NCBI GenBank assembly: GCA_946479985.1
Contig: CAMLIF010000028.1
Location: 1 to 34,819, forward strand
Origin: an uncultured Flavobacteriales bacterium
Lineage (GTDB): Bacteria > Bacteroidota > Bacteroidia > Flavobacteriales > Crocinitomicaceae
Reading direction: 5' to 3'
DNA length: 34,819 bases
Part shown: one piece after another, positions 1-7,391 of the stretch
How positions within the stretch are numbered: the first letter of the stretch is position 1
Layout of the letters: each line of letters opens with the position of its first letter
Translations under genes and position numbers: made by a program
Notes under the pieces: generated by a model
Seen by the model: the letters and a program-made list of their open reading frames with translations, nothing else
What the model was told of the DNA's origin: nothing
Database searches by the model: none

Positions 1-1
1 C

Positions 2-421
2 GAAAATTTTGAATATGATATTTACTACGATCCAGCTGAGCGCGGTTATTCTGAGCATGATTATTTGGGTATATACTCAGACAAGGCCGTAAGAGGTATT
101 GGAAAAATTGAAAATGTAATAACTGCCAATTTATTATCCTCAACGGAGCTCCAAATTATAAATAGTACCGCAACAATTACTCCTGAACAAAGACAGAGAA
201 TCATCGACATCATTCATGCAGCCAAGAAGAATAACAACTGGAATATAGAAATCGGTCATAAGTTTTTCTGTGTTGAGAAATTCTACAAAACAAATTTTAG
301 GAAAACTACAAAGTATCCTCTACAAGGAAGTAAATTCTTCAATCTGAAGACTCGGCTTCAAGTAACAAAACTACCTTCTACAGAAGAGATCGCCGAATCC
401 CTAAGTATTCTCGAATGGTAA
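2..421 (+). CDS. Unknown protein, 5' end cut off by the window
   Basis: The frame is open from base 2 to the TAA at 419-421, giving 139 residues of a protein whose start lies outside the window. A TTG at 65 could in principle start it, but the frame reads protein-like upstream of it (acidic and aromatic residues, EYDIYYDPAERGY), so a truncated gene is more likely. The visible part has the phrase GIYSDKAVRGIGKI, then a helix-like EQRQRIIDIIHAAKK and a basic, aromatic C-terminal part (HKFFCVEKFYKTNF). I see no signal peptide or membrane segment. I do not recognise the family. The next gene starts 28 bases downstream on the same strand, so the two may be co-transcribed. Function unknown. Confidence 0.7.
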   Translation, partial: ENFEYDIYYDPAERGYSEHDYLGIYSDKAVRGIGKIENVITANLLSSTELQIINSTATITPEQRQRIIDIIHAAKKNNNWNIEIGHKFFCVEKFYKTNFRKTTKYPLQGSKFFNLKTRLQVTKLPSTEEIAESLSILEW

Positions 422-449
422 ACAAGTTAGTACTACATAAAAATCAATC

Positions 450-944
450 ATGATTCTAAACATCGTTGAAGAAGAGAAAAAACTTAGCTTTGAACTTCAA
501 CACTGGTTTGATTCTCTGAAAGTTCATTTGAATGATGTTCCGAATCAACTCTATCATCAATTAAAACTCTTAGAAAAAATCAGAGTTAGCCATTATGAAC
601 AGTTAAATCAAATTCAACATGCATTATCAATTGTGTTAGCTGCTAAAGAGCTCCAGTTCGAATTTCCCAGAGTAGATTACTGGACTTGGCATCCAAAACA
701 AACAAGCCATATCGATTTTGCAGACTTAACAGGATATATAAATGGCGATGTCTTCTTAAATGCTGAGATCACCACTTCTTCAAAACCAATTGGAACAATT
801 GATCGGCATATGAAAAGCACCCTTGAAAGTTTAAGTAGAAAAAATGGTAAGAAATTTTATTTTGTAAGAACGGAAGTAATGAAAAAACGTGCAATAACAA
901 AAATCGCAAAATTTGAATGCGAAATTGAAGTGCGTTGTCTCTAA
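450..944 (+). CDS. Unknown cytoplasmic protein (164 aa)
   Basis: ATG-started frame of 164 codons with no signal peptide or membrane helix. The N-terminal half (about residues 1-75) is rich in Glu, Lys, Leu, His and Gln and looks helical, possibly coiled. The C-terminal half has a beta-rich pattern with conserved-looking phrases DLTGYINGDVFLNAEITTS and GTIDRHMKSTLESL, then GKKFYFVRTEV. The run of a conserved acidic residue, hydrophobic strands, E-x-T and a later basic strand faintly recalls a restriction-endonuclease-like fold, but there is no clear E-x-K, so I do not assign one. It follows the cut-off unknown gene by 28 bases and precedes the MntA/HepT pair by about 130 bases. Function unknown. 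Confidence 0.7.
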   Translation: MILNIVEEEKKLSFELQHWFDSLKVHLNDVPNQLYHQLKLLEKIRVSHYEQLNQIQHALSIVLAAKELQFEFPRVDYWTWHPKQTSHIDFADLTGYINGDVFLNAEITTSSKPIGTIDRHMKSTLESLSRKNGKKFYFVRTEVMKKRAITKIAKFECEIEVRCL

Positions 945-1063
945 GTAAGACACAAGCACTTTACCAGAGCGTTCTCTTTCTCTCAATTCCTTAATCCATT
1001 AATGGTCCAACTCCCCGGCACTACCTATAATACGTCTCAGGCTTTTCAATTCGCATTTTTCAA

Positions 1064-1071
1064 TATCTTTG
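1064..1071 (+). promoter_or_regulatory. -7 element TATCTTTG upstream of mntA
   Basis: TATCTTTG matches the Bacteroidota -7 consensus TANNTTTG exactly. A TTTT at 1043-1046 lies at about the spacing expected for the -33 box but is not a perfect TTTG. The element sits only 6 bases before the ATG at 1078, so the transcript would be leaderless or nearly so. It also overlaps the alternative TTG at 1069, which argues against that start. Confidence 0.4.
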
Positions 1072-1077
1072 AATGAA

Positions 1078-1386
1078 ATGATTCAGTTGTTGAAAAATAG
1101 AGTAAACGAGGTGATTGCTTTGTGTCAGAAGCATCATGTAGATTCTATTGCCGTATTTGGTTCTGCGGCCAGGAACGAAATGGATGAGAACAGTGACGTT
1201 GATTTTTTGGTCCTTTTTTCAGATGATCTGAATGTTCTGGACTATGCCGACAATTACTTTTCGCTGTGTGAGGGGCTTGAATTAATTACCGGCAAACCAA
1301 TTGATCTGATTTCAGTTAAATCAATAAACAATCCTGTACTGCTGGAAGAAATTAATCGCTCGAAAATAGAACTGTATGCAGCATAA
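1078..1386 (+). CDS. mntA: MntA-like minimal nucleotidyltransferase, antitoxin of a HEPN pair
   Basis: A 102-residue protein with the nucleotidyltransferase signature: G-S-A-A-R near residues 28-32, then a D-V-D about ten residues later (NSDVDFLVLF), the metal-binding pair of the Pol-beta superfamily. The length fits MNT-domain antitoxins. In characterised MntA/HepT pairs (Shewanella oneidensis) the antitoxin transfers AMP groups to a tyrosine of the HEPN toxin and silences it; that role is inferred here from family and context. The ATG at 1078 is preferred over the in-frame TTG at 1069 because the latter lies inside a -7-like promoter element. The 3' end overlaps the start of the HEPN gene by 11 bases, as expected for tight co-expression. 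Confidence 0.88.
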   Translation: MIQLLKNRVNEVIALCQKHHVDSIAVFGSAARNEMDENSDVDFLVLFSDDLNVLDYADNYFSLCEGLELITGKPIDLISVKSINNPVLLEEINRSKIELYAA

Positions 1387-1714
1387 AGTGCTCAAATATA
1401 TTCTCGATATTGAAAGCATCATTAGTGAAATAGACATAGTGAAGTCCAGAACAAATAATGACTTTACCATTTTTCAAAAAGACAAAATTCTTCGAAGAGC
1501 AATTGAGCGTGATCTGGAGATTATCGGTGAAGCAATCAGAAAAGTGGTTGAAATCCAGCCTGATATTCAAATCAGTTCAACAAAGAAAATTATTGGATTA
1601 AGAAATATCATTTCACATGCCTATGATTCTGTTGAACCAGAATTAATTTGGGCGATCATTCAGCGAGACATTCCCGTTTTATACGATGAACTACAAAAAC
1701 TAAAATCCTTATAG
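1376..1714 (+). CDS. hepT: HepT-like HEPN-domain toxin (DUF86 family)
   Basis: A 112-residue, all-helical protein of the DUF86/HepT group. The catalytic RNase motif R-x4-H-x-Y is intact in RNIISHAYDSV near the C-terminal third, and the upstream helix RRAIERDLEIIGEAIRKV is the conserved HepT helix carrying an acidic and an Asn/Glu face. Family members are metal-independent RNases, and the Tyr of the motif is the AMPylation target of the cognate MntA. The ATG at 1376 lies inside the end of mntA (11-base overlap, different frame). The presence of all motif residues suggests a functional toxin-antitoxin pair rather than a relic. Alternative: an orphan RNase-type HEPN protein, which the adjacent nucleotidyltransferase makes unlikely. 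Confidence 0.88.
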   Translation: MQHKVLKYILDIESIISEIDIVKSRTNNDFTIFQKDKILRRAIERDLEIIGEAIRKVVEIQPDIQISSTKKIIGLRNIISHAYDSVEPELIWAIIQRDIPVLYDELQKLKSL

Positions 1715-1776
1715 TTATCTCGAATTGTTATAATATTCTCCGCACACTATCGTTTAGATCAACAAAAGCATTCATC

Positions 1777-2169
1777 ATGAAAATTTTTAAAACTTCTCTC
1801 TTCCTTGTTTTTGCAATCCTTGTTCTCTCCGGCTGCAGGAAACAAACCTACGATACCGGTGAAGAATTTACGCTGAAGTTTAATGAAACGGCACGAATCA
1901 ATATGGGTGGTACCAAATACGAAATCAAGTTTGTGGAATTGGTCGAAGAATCGCGCTGCCCGCCTGATGCAGAATGTGTAACTGCCGGAGCGGTGATCGT
2001 GAAGATCCAGATGGAACAATTCTCTACCTATTCACTCGGTTTGGGCTCCGGACTTACTTCATCGCTTGTTTATGAATCCCACACAATCCGACTGCTGGAA
2101 GCCAATTACGGGAAAGACAATAACTACGGGAAGGAAAAGAAATACGAGATCAAGCTTATAGTTGATTGA
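1777..2169 (+). CDS. Small secreted lipoprotein with a Cys-Pro...Cys motif
   Basis: The 130-residue product begins with a lipoprotein signal peptide (MKIFKTSLFLVFAILVLSGC, lipobox L-S-G-C, Cys20). The mature part is about 110 residues, beta-rich, and has ESRCPPDAECVTAGAV near residues 58-73. This resembles the 'SRCP..xxC.W.G' phrase I know from small uncharacterised lipoproteins of Bacteroidota and other Gram-negatives; the usual Trp is replaced here by Thr. Two cysteines four to six residues apart could form a disulphide. The gene stands alone: 62 bases after hepT and converging with the WG-like gene whose stop is 79 bases away. Function unknown; membrane anchoring is the only confident statement. 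Confidence 0.8.
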   Translation: MKIFKTSLFLVFAILVLSGCRKQTYDTGEEFTLKFNETARINMGGTKYEIKFVELVEESRCPPDAECVTAGAVIVKIQMEQFSTYSLGLGSGLTSSLVYESHTIRLLEANYGKDNNYGKEKKYEIKLIVD

Positions 2170-2183
2170 GACTGCGTTAAGAG

Positions 2184-2216
2184 GAACACTTCGGCATCTC
2201 GACTCCGCTCGACGAC
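2184..2216. repeat. Degenerate copy of a dispersed CTTCGACTCCGCTC-type repeat
   Basis: The stretch between two convergent genes contains cacttcg, then gactccgctc, the same words that make up the tandem copies at 10900-10948 when read on the other strand. It looks like a decayed copy of a short dispersed intergenic repeat. It lies just past the 3' end of the short WG-like gene, whose C-terminus diverges from its paralogues. Confidence 0.4.
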
Positions 2217-2248
2217 CAAAGCTCAATGCAAGAAGAGGAAAGGCTAAC

Positions 2249-3421
2249 TCACTCAACTGCTCGCGTACCGTTAATACGAACAGTGCTTTTAATTCCGGCT
2301 TTGTTTTCAACCGGAATATTGGGTCCTGGTCCTCTTCGGGGAGTATCGTCAACTCCTGGCCGGCAGTACTCATAAACAAATCTGAATTCCTTCTCCTCCA
2401 TACAAATTGTATGTAGAAATACGGCAGAACTGTCATAAACATCAACTGTTACCTCATCTCCGGTTACAAATGCATTTGTGACACGAACTCCCCAATAACA
2501 AACCTCGTCCAGTCCACCAACCCGCAGAATCTGCTTATAAATAAACGGCGATTGCATGCCTGCTTTACTATTCAATAAGCTATAGTAATCACGTTCATGG
2601 GTTCTGAACCGATCATTTTTCTTTTTCAATTCTTTTTCTGTTGGCTCTATCATTTTGTGAATGACTGATACCGGAGAAGTTGTGTTTACATGAAACAACT
2701 CATACATTTCCTTGTTTCGAATATATAACCCTTCTATCTCACCATAGGAATAATCCACCGTTGCATTATACAACTCCCCATTGGAATCAAAAAACATTAA
2801 GTCGTCCCGGTTATCGGTACTTGTATAAAGCAAATTAAAATTCGAATCAAGAACTTGCCAATCCAGCGCTCTCCATCTGTCATAAGGAGAATAACGTGAA
2901 TAGGTGAAGACCTCATCTCCAATAAAATTTAGCCCCTCGTACCAATCCGTTTTTTTTCCGGTGATCAGATTTATGAACTGATGGTAATCCAGCGTATCTA
3001 TTCGTTCAACAAAACTTGCAGACCGATCTTCTCTAACCGATGTGTGCGTATTCACCGGAAACAACTTGAATGCTTCAAAAGGAAGCAGCTGTTTTCCCGA
3101 ACTGTTGAAAACAGAGAATTCACCCGCCATATTTTCTACGCGAAACAACGCTTCCCAATTGGCTGGAATATCATGCTGAAGTAATTCTATATTTCGATAA
3201 AGCGGTTCTATAATCACATTGCCGTTTTTGGCAAGGAGCCCCTTCCTGTCATCCTTGTCAACTACATAGAAGGTTTGAGAAACAACGTTCTTTACCCAAT
3301 CATGACAGGAAATAGCTGTCATGGTTTTATAAACCGGCGGAATGCTTTCTTGCCCCAAACAGCTATTTCCTGCAAGCAGCAGCGTAAAACAAATACACGT
3401 TTTCATGTAGAATCGAACCAT
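2249..3421 (-). CDS. Short secreted WG-repeat-like paralogue (about 390 aa)
   Basis: A Sec signal peptide (FYMKTCICFTLLLAGNSCLGQ) is followed by one clear WG-like unit (DRKGLLAKNGNVIIEPLYRNI) and a block alignable by eye with the centre of the full-length paralogue (10742-7392): GKQLLPFE for GKQLAPFS, LITGKKTDWY for LSTGKSSDWY, and later IYKQILRVGG...YWGVRV for VYDKIIRLGD...YWCFQL. The N-terminal roughly 130 mature residues and the whole C-terminal half of the family are missing. The last 35 residues (Pro/Arg-rich, then KAGIKSTVRINGT) have no match in the paralogues. I chose the ATG at 3421 because the upstream 36 bases match those before the ATG of the full-length paralogue. Likely periplasmic or surface exposed; it may be a decayed or minimal family member. 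Confidence 0.75.
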   Translation of the reverse strand: MVRFYMKTCICFTLLLAGNSCLGQESIPPVYKTMTAISCHDWVKNVVSQTFYVVDKDDRKGLLAKNGNVIIEPLYRNIELLQHDIPANWEALFRVENMAGEFSVFNSSGKQLLPFEAFKLFPVNTHTSVREDRSASFVERIDTLDYHQFINLITGKKTDWYEGLNFIGDEVFTYSRYSPYDRWRALDWQVLDSNFNLLYTSTDNRDDLMFFDSNGELYNATVDYSYGEIEGLYIRNKEMYELFHVNTTSPVSVIHKMIEPTEKELKKKNDRFRTHERDYYSLLNSKAGMQSPFIYKQILRVGGLDEVCYWGVRVTNAFVTGDEVTVDVYDSSAVFLHTICMEEKEFRFVYEYCRPGVDDTPRRGPGPNIPVENKAGIKSTVRINGTRAVE

Positions 3422-3506
3422 GTTTGACATAAGTGCAAAAGTTGAAAATGTTACGTCTAAATAGGAAGAACGAAAAAGTACGCATTGCTTTGCAGCAGAG
3501 GATTTG

Positions 3507-3559
3507 CAGGTTGCTGAGTCAGCCGCGGCTGAAAGTAATCCTGCGCCAACCGCAACCTG
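3507..3559. repeat. Nested inverted repeats beside the 22-bp array
   Basis: caggttgc at 3507-3514 pairs with gcaacctg at 3552-3559. Between them lies the perfect palindrome cagccgcggctg at 3520-3531. The structure stands between the start of the short WG-like gene and the tandem array that begins at 3562. No T-run follows on either strand, so it is not an obvious terminator. Confidence 0.55.
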
Positions 3560-3561
3560 AA

Positions 3562-3836
3562 CTCGTCATCACACCCATTTGTGTTCGCGTGCACACCTAT
3601 ACTTAACAGGAGTCACACCTATACATATTGATCATCGTACCTATACATAAGAGGAATCATATCTGTCATAAGCGCAGACAGACCTGTACTTATTCATCGT
3701 GATACCTATGAATACCCGCGTGCATACCTGTACTTAGCAGGAGTCGCACCTATACATATTCGCGTGCGCACCCATACATAAACGCAGACAGACCTATACC
3801 TGCTCATCGTGATACCCATGAATACCCGTGTACTTA
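3562..3836. repeat. Mosaic 22-bp tandem array (about 12 units)
   Basis: Twelve copies of an 11-base core close to ACCTATACATA start at 3573, 3595, 3617, 3639, 3661, 3682, 3704, 3726, 3748, 3770, 3792 and 3814. The period is 22 bases, with one single-base deletion at the 3661 copy. The 11 bases between cores are not random: they fall into about four recurring types, TTCATCGTGAT, TTCGCGTGCAC, GCAGGAGTCAC and AGCGCAGACAG. These appear in the order A-B-C-A-C-D-A-B-C-B-D-A, so a larger block seems to have been duplicated and shuffled. A 22-base period cannot encode a constant peptide repeat. The whole gene-free stretch is 3422-3975: 3422-3561 holds the leader and nested hairpin, and 3837-3975 shows nothing I recognise. 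Confidence 0.85.
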
Positions 3837-3975
3837 TATGAAGAACGAAGAGATGTGCTGCTAAAATCGTCTGATTCCGTCTGCATACTACCTGTTCGCG
3901 ATTTCAACTTCGTACGCCTCAGGAGCTTCGTGGTGTTTTCTCTGGCAGGATAGAGTTTACTCGAGTTACGACCTG

Positions 3976-6900
3976 TTATTCAAACAAATCCTCCCAGCGA
4001 AGCAGGCCTTTCAACTCAGAAACCGGCACTTTCAGCGGATGATTGGAATCAAAACACTCGTAAAAGCAGATATATTTTTTTGAAACGTAGAAGTGTTCTT
4101 TTAGAGTCGCAATACTTCCTTTCATATCCACACACGCCAGGCCAAAGGTTTGATCGGCCTGAATGATTTTTTCCATTAATGCATCCAGGCGAGATTCGTA
4201 ATTGGCATTCGGAAGAAACAGATCTGAAAGTGTTTTAAGCTCAATAAGAGAATCTTCCCCGACATAGAAACTGGAATAATAACCGTACTGATCATAACTG
4301 CTTAAACAACTGTTTTCCCAATCTGCAAAACACTTACCAAGCGAAAGTTCTACATAACGGTGCATGGAGAAATTAATGGGTTTCCGCTCGCAGATTTGTC
4401 TGTATCCGGAGTTTTTTCTTTCGGTTTCGCGGTTTTCCAGGAACTCTTCGGGGGTAACAGAAGTTCGTCCCAGGTTCAGCAGGCAGTTTTCATTATTCCG
4501 CCGGGTCAGCACCGCATTGTTTTCATCGAAGAACATGTGACCGTTAGCGATAAATGGTTTTATTTGTCCGATTTTCCACTGGTAGATCATCGGAGCAAGA
4601 TCAACCTTTTCCACAGCAGTTTTTCGCAGGGTTCGGGGCAGTAGTATCTTTCCTTTCTTATCAATTATCTCGATGGAATCTTTGTAGTAAAATAATATCG
4701 CCGACAACCCGACAGAATTGATAGAATCGAATTCCCTGGTATAGGTTTTACCTGTTTCATCAATAAAATGGATTTTCTCTTCTTCCACAAACACAGCAAA
4801 TTCTCCAAAAGACTTAGTGTCCGTATATATTGGAGCAGTAACCCATTCAAACTTTTCGTTAACGGTTCCGTATTTTCCGTTAGCGCGGGCAACAGCGTGC
4901 TTGTATCCTGTGCGGAATTTGAAATCCCAATCAAAGAGCGGTTCGGTGAGCGGTTTTCAATCGGGAGTAATAACCATACACTTTTCGCACTTGTTCGAAG
5001 CGAGGTAAAAATCATTCCTTTTCTAGAAAGGTTTTGAAACCTGCTCGTATTTGGGTTCCACTTCCCATTCGCCAGTCTCAATACTGATCCATCCTGTTTT
5101 TCTGGTGATCGTTTCAACAATCAGGCGGTTTTCGTTCGAAGGTTTACTGACTGATTTGATCCCGGGAATTCTTTTTTCCGTGGTACTGCCGTATTTCTTA
5201 ACGGTGAGCACGTTTTTGTAAAAAGTCACTGTTAGTTCGCCATACCGAACCGGTTTGCAGAGCAGAACAGAATCTGTGAATTCCTTGCTGTATATTTTTC
5301 CTTTATTATCGATACAAACAAAACTCCGGATCCAGTTTAATCCGTTGGGATTATTAAAGCAGGAAGAATCAATTAAATGAAACGCCACGCCATCACTTCC
5401 GAATAAATATCCTTTTCTTGAAACAAAGACATGGTAACCTCTTCTGCGCCCAAATTCTACACCACTCCTGTCCCAAAAAAGACGTGTACAGGAATCAATA
5501 AGCGGCTCGAAAGTGGAACTGTTCACAATAACCGAATATTCTTTCCCAACAAGGTCCACAACAGCTTTCCCGTTTTGGAATTCGAATGTTTCAATTTTTG
5601 AATAAGCCTGGTTCTCAAATCTGTTCGGAATTCCCTGAATGTTCTTCACATAGAACAAATCTCCCTCCTTAAAAGCAATGTAGCCGGAAGAATCTGCTCC
5701 AATCCAGGATGTGGTAACCGGAAGGTTAAACTTGTAATCTGTAATCATTCCACCATCTGTCCAGTACAACAGATACGTTGTGGAATCAGAAGTTGTTTGC
5801 TTCTGTCCCAGACTAATGATCTTCGGGTACTTCTCAGAATATTTAGGAGCAGAAACCTCGTAAACCGTACGAATGGCCTTTTCATTGAGCCGAATCGATT
5901 GTTTCAGAACTCCGTTGTTGTCGTAAATATCAGTTGCAAAATCTTTCATTCCGGTAGATTCTTCCTCATTTGGCCGAATACACCAAAAATAACTCACACC
6001 GTTACCGCCAACTTTAATGATGCGCTCGTAAATGACCGGAGTTTGTTTTCCCGAACGCAATTCAACAAGTGCATAGCGTTTTCTATACTCGGTGTCTTTT
6101 TTACCTGGAGCGGTCTTAACGGGAACAATACGCTGCAGCATATACATATTGGCGATGCTTCCTAACGGTTCATATTGCCGGTTGGTCAGAAAATAGTTTT
6201 CAAAGATCTTGTTCTCAATGGTTCGCGGGAATTCTTCTACCAGATCTGTTTCTGTGTTCCCATAAAAATAAAGTAGTTTATCTTCTGGTTCAGGTTGATG
6301 AAAAACTTCATTGAAAGCGGTATCAAGCACAACCCATTTCGATTTTTTCGTTGCATAAATCCAGTCGCCGATAAACTCCATTTGACTATATGCCGAAGAA
6401 GTTATTCCCTGGCTCAAACTTGCCATCCGAACACCTTTCTTTCCTTTTAACTGTTGTTTGGCAAAACGCGGAGTGCTTCGTTCCACAAAATTCCGATAAG
6501 TATAAATAGCATTATAACTTTCCGGAGTAAGCGGGAGATATTGTTTGCCGTTTTCATCCACAACTGTATACTGTTCTTGGGCATTTACTACTGAAAAAAG
6601 TATGGGAGTATGCCCGTCCTGCTCTGCGTAAAACGGCTGGATATTTTTAAATGCCATTCTGCTCAGAACCTTTCCCTTCTTATCGTAAATATGAATGCTA
6701 TCGTTGGTTTTGCACACGAAAAGTCGTTTATAAACAGACATATCTTTCAAACGGAATTCCTGTTCTTCAATTTCGGTATAGTGAATCGGGATCAGTTCTT
6801 TACCTCCAAGAGAATACAGCCCGAATAACTCATTCTGACCAGGTTGAAAAACATACTCTCCGTTGTTAATCATTTCCAGTTTCTTTTCATTATCCAGATT

Positions 6901-7314
6901 CTTCACAAGAATAGTGTCGTAAACCGGTGGTAAATTTATTTCCTTAAAAGTATAAGTGCCCCATTTACCATTCTCTTTAAACAACAACTGCTGAATAAAT
7001 GAATTATAGTAAATGTGTTCATATTTAGTATCCAGGACCCAACGTCCTCTTGAATCGATACAGCCATATTTCCCCTTGTCGGAAAGAATCCAGAATTCGC
7101 CACTGGAATGATAAGAATAACTGCCGGTATAATAAACGGAATGAACATTCTCGAATTTTGCCGGGAATAGTGTGTCCTGATTTTCTAAATACTTAAACCC
7201 GGTTAAACATTTTTTATAATCTTCGAAAGGCTCAATGCTATACTGGGCATGCAAGTTTCCACAAACTAAAAGCAGCAGAAATGTAAAGGCAGTTTTCACG
7301 TAGCAACGAATCAT
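3976..7314 (-). pseudogene. Full-length WG-repeat-like paralogue interrupted by two in-frame stops
   Basis: One continuous frame of 1113 codons, almost the length of the intact neighbour (1116 aa), is broken only by a TAG at 5023-5025 (codon 764) and a TGA at 4957-4959 (codon 786). Between and after the stops the translation stays in frame and matches the neighbour: KPLTEPLFD for EPLTKPIFD, KFEWVTAP for QFEWVTEP, and a C-terminus with DQTFGLACVDM for NNQIFGIACTNM. Start at the ATG 7314, giving MIRCYVKTAFTFLLLLVCGN plus LHAQ, a Sec signal peptide; the in-frame TTG at 7329 lacks such a sequence. The WG-like units in the N-terminal part (GKYGCIDSRGRWVLDTKYE) are intact. Translation would give a truncated secreted protein of 763 residues. 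A second ATG at 4794 could restart the last 272 codons but has no signal peptide. Confidence 0.85.
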
Positions 7315-7391
7315 AAGGAGAAAAAACAATGATACAAAAAGTTGGGGATTTAGTTCAAAGGAAAGTTGAATCCTTGCACGTCTGCATCTTT

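Noticed and set aside
3562..3836. CRISPR array
   Set aside because: Core (11 bases) and spacers (11 bases) are far too short, the spacers recur instead of being unique, and no cas genes are present.
4957..4959. Selenocysteine or programmed readthrough at the TGA
   Set aside because: The paralogue has Gly, not Cys, at this place, a TAG stop lies 22 codons before it, and I see no obvious SECIS-like hairpin directly after it.
4795..5022. Frameshift between two separate WG-like genes
   Set aside because: Translation from 7314 to 3976 stays in one frame and matches the intact paralogue across the gap; only two stop codons interrupt it.
4665..5120. 151-codon minus-strand frame overlapping the interrupted WG-like gene
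   Set aside because: It is in a different frame from the homologous reading and its translation is Ser/Leu/Arg-rich without family resemblance; a shadow.
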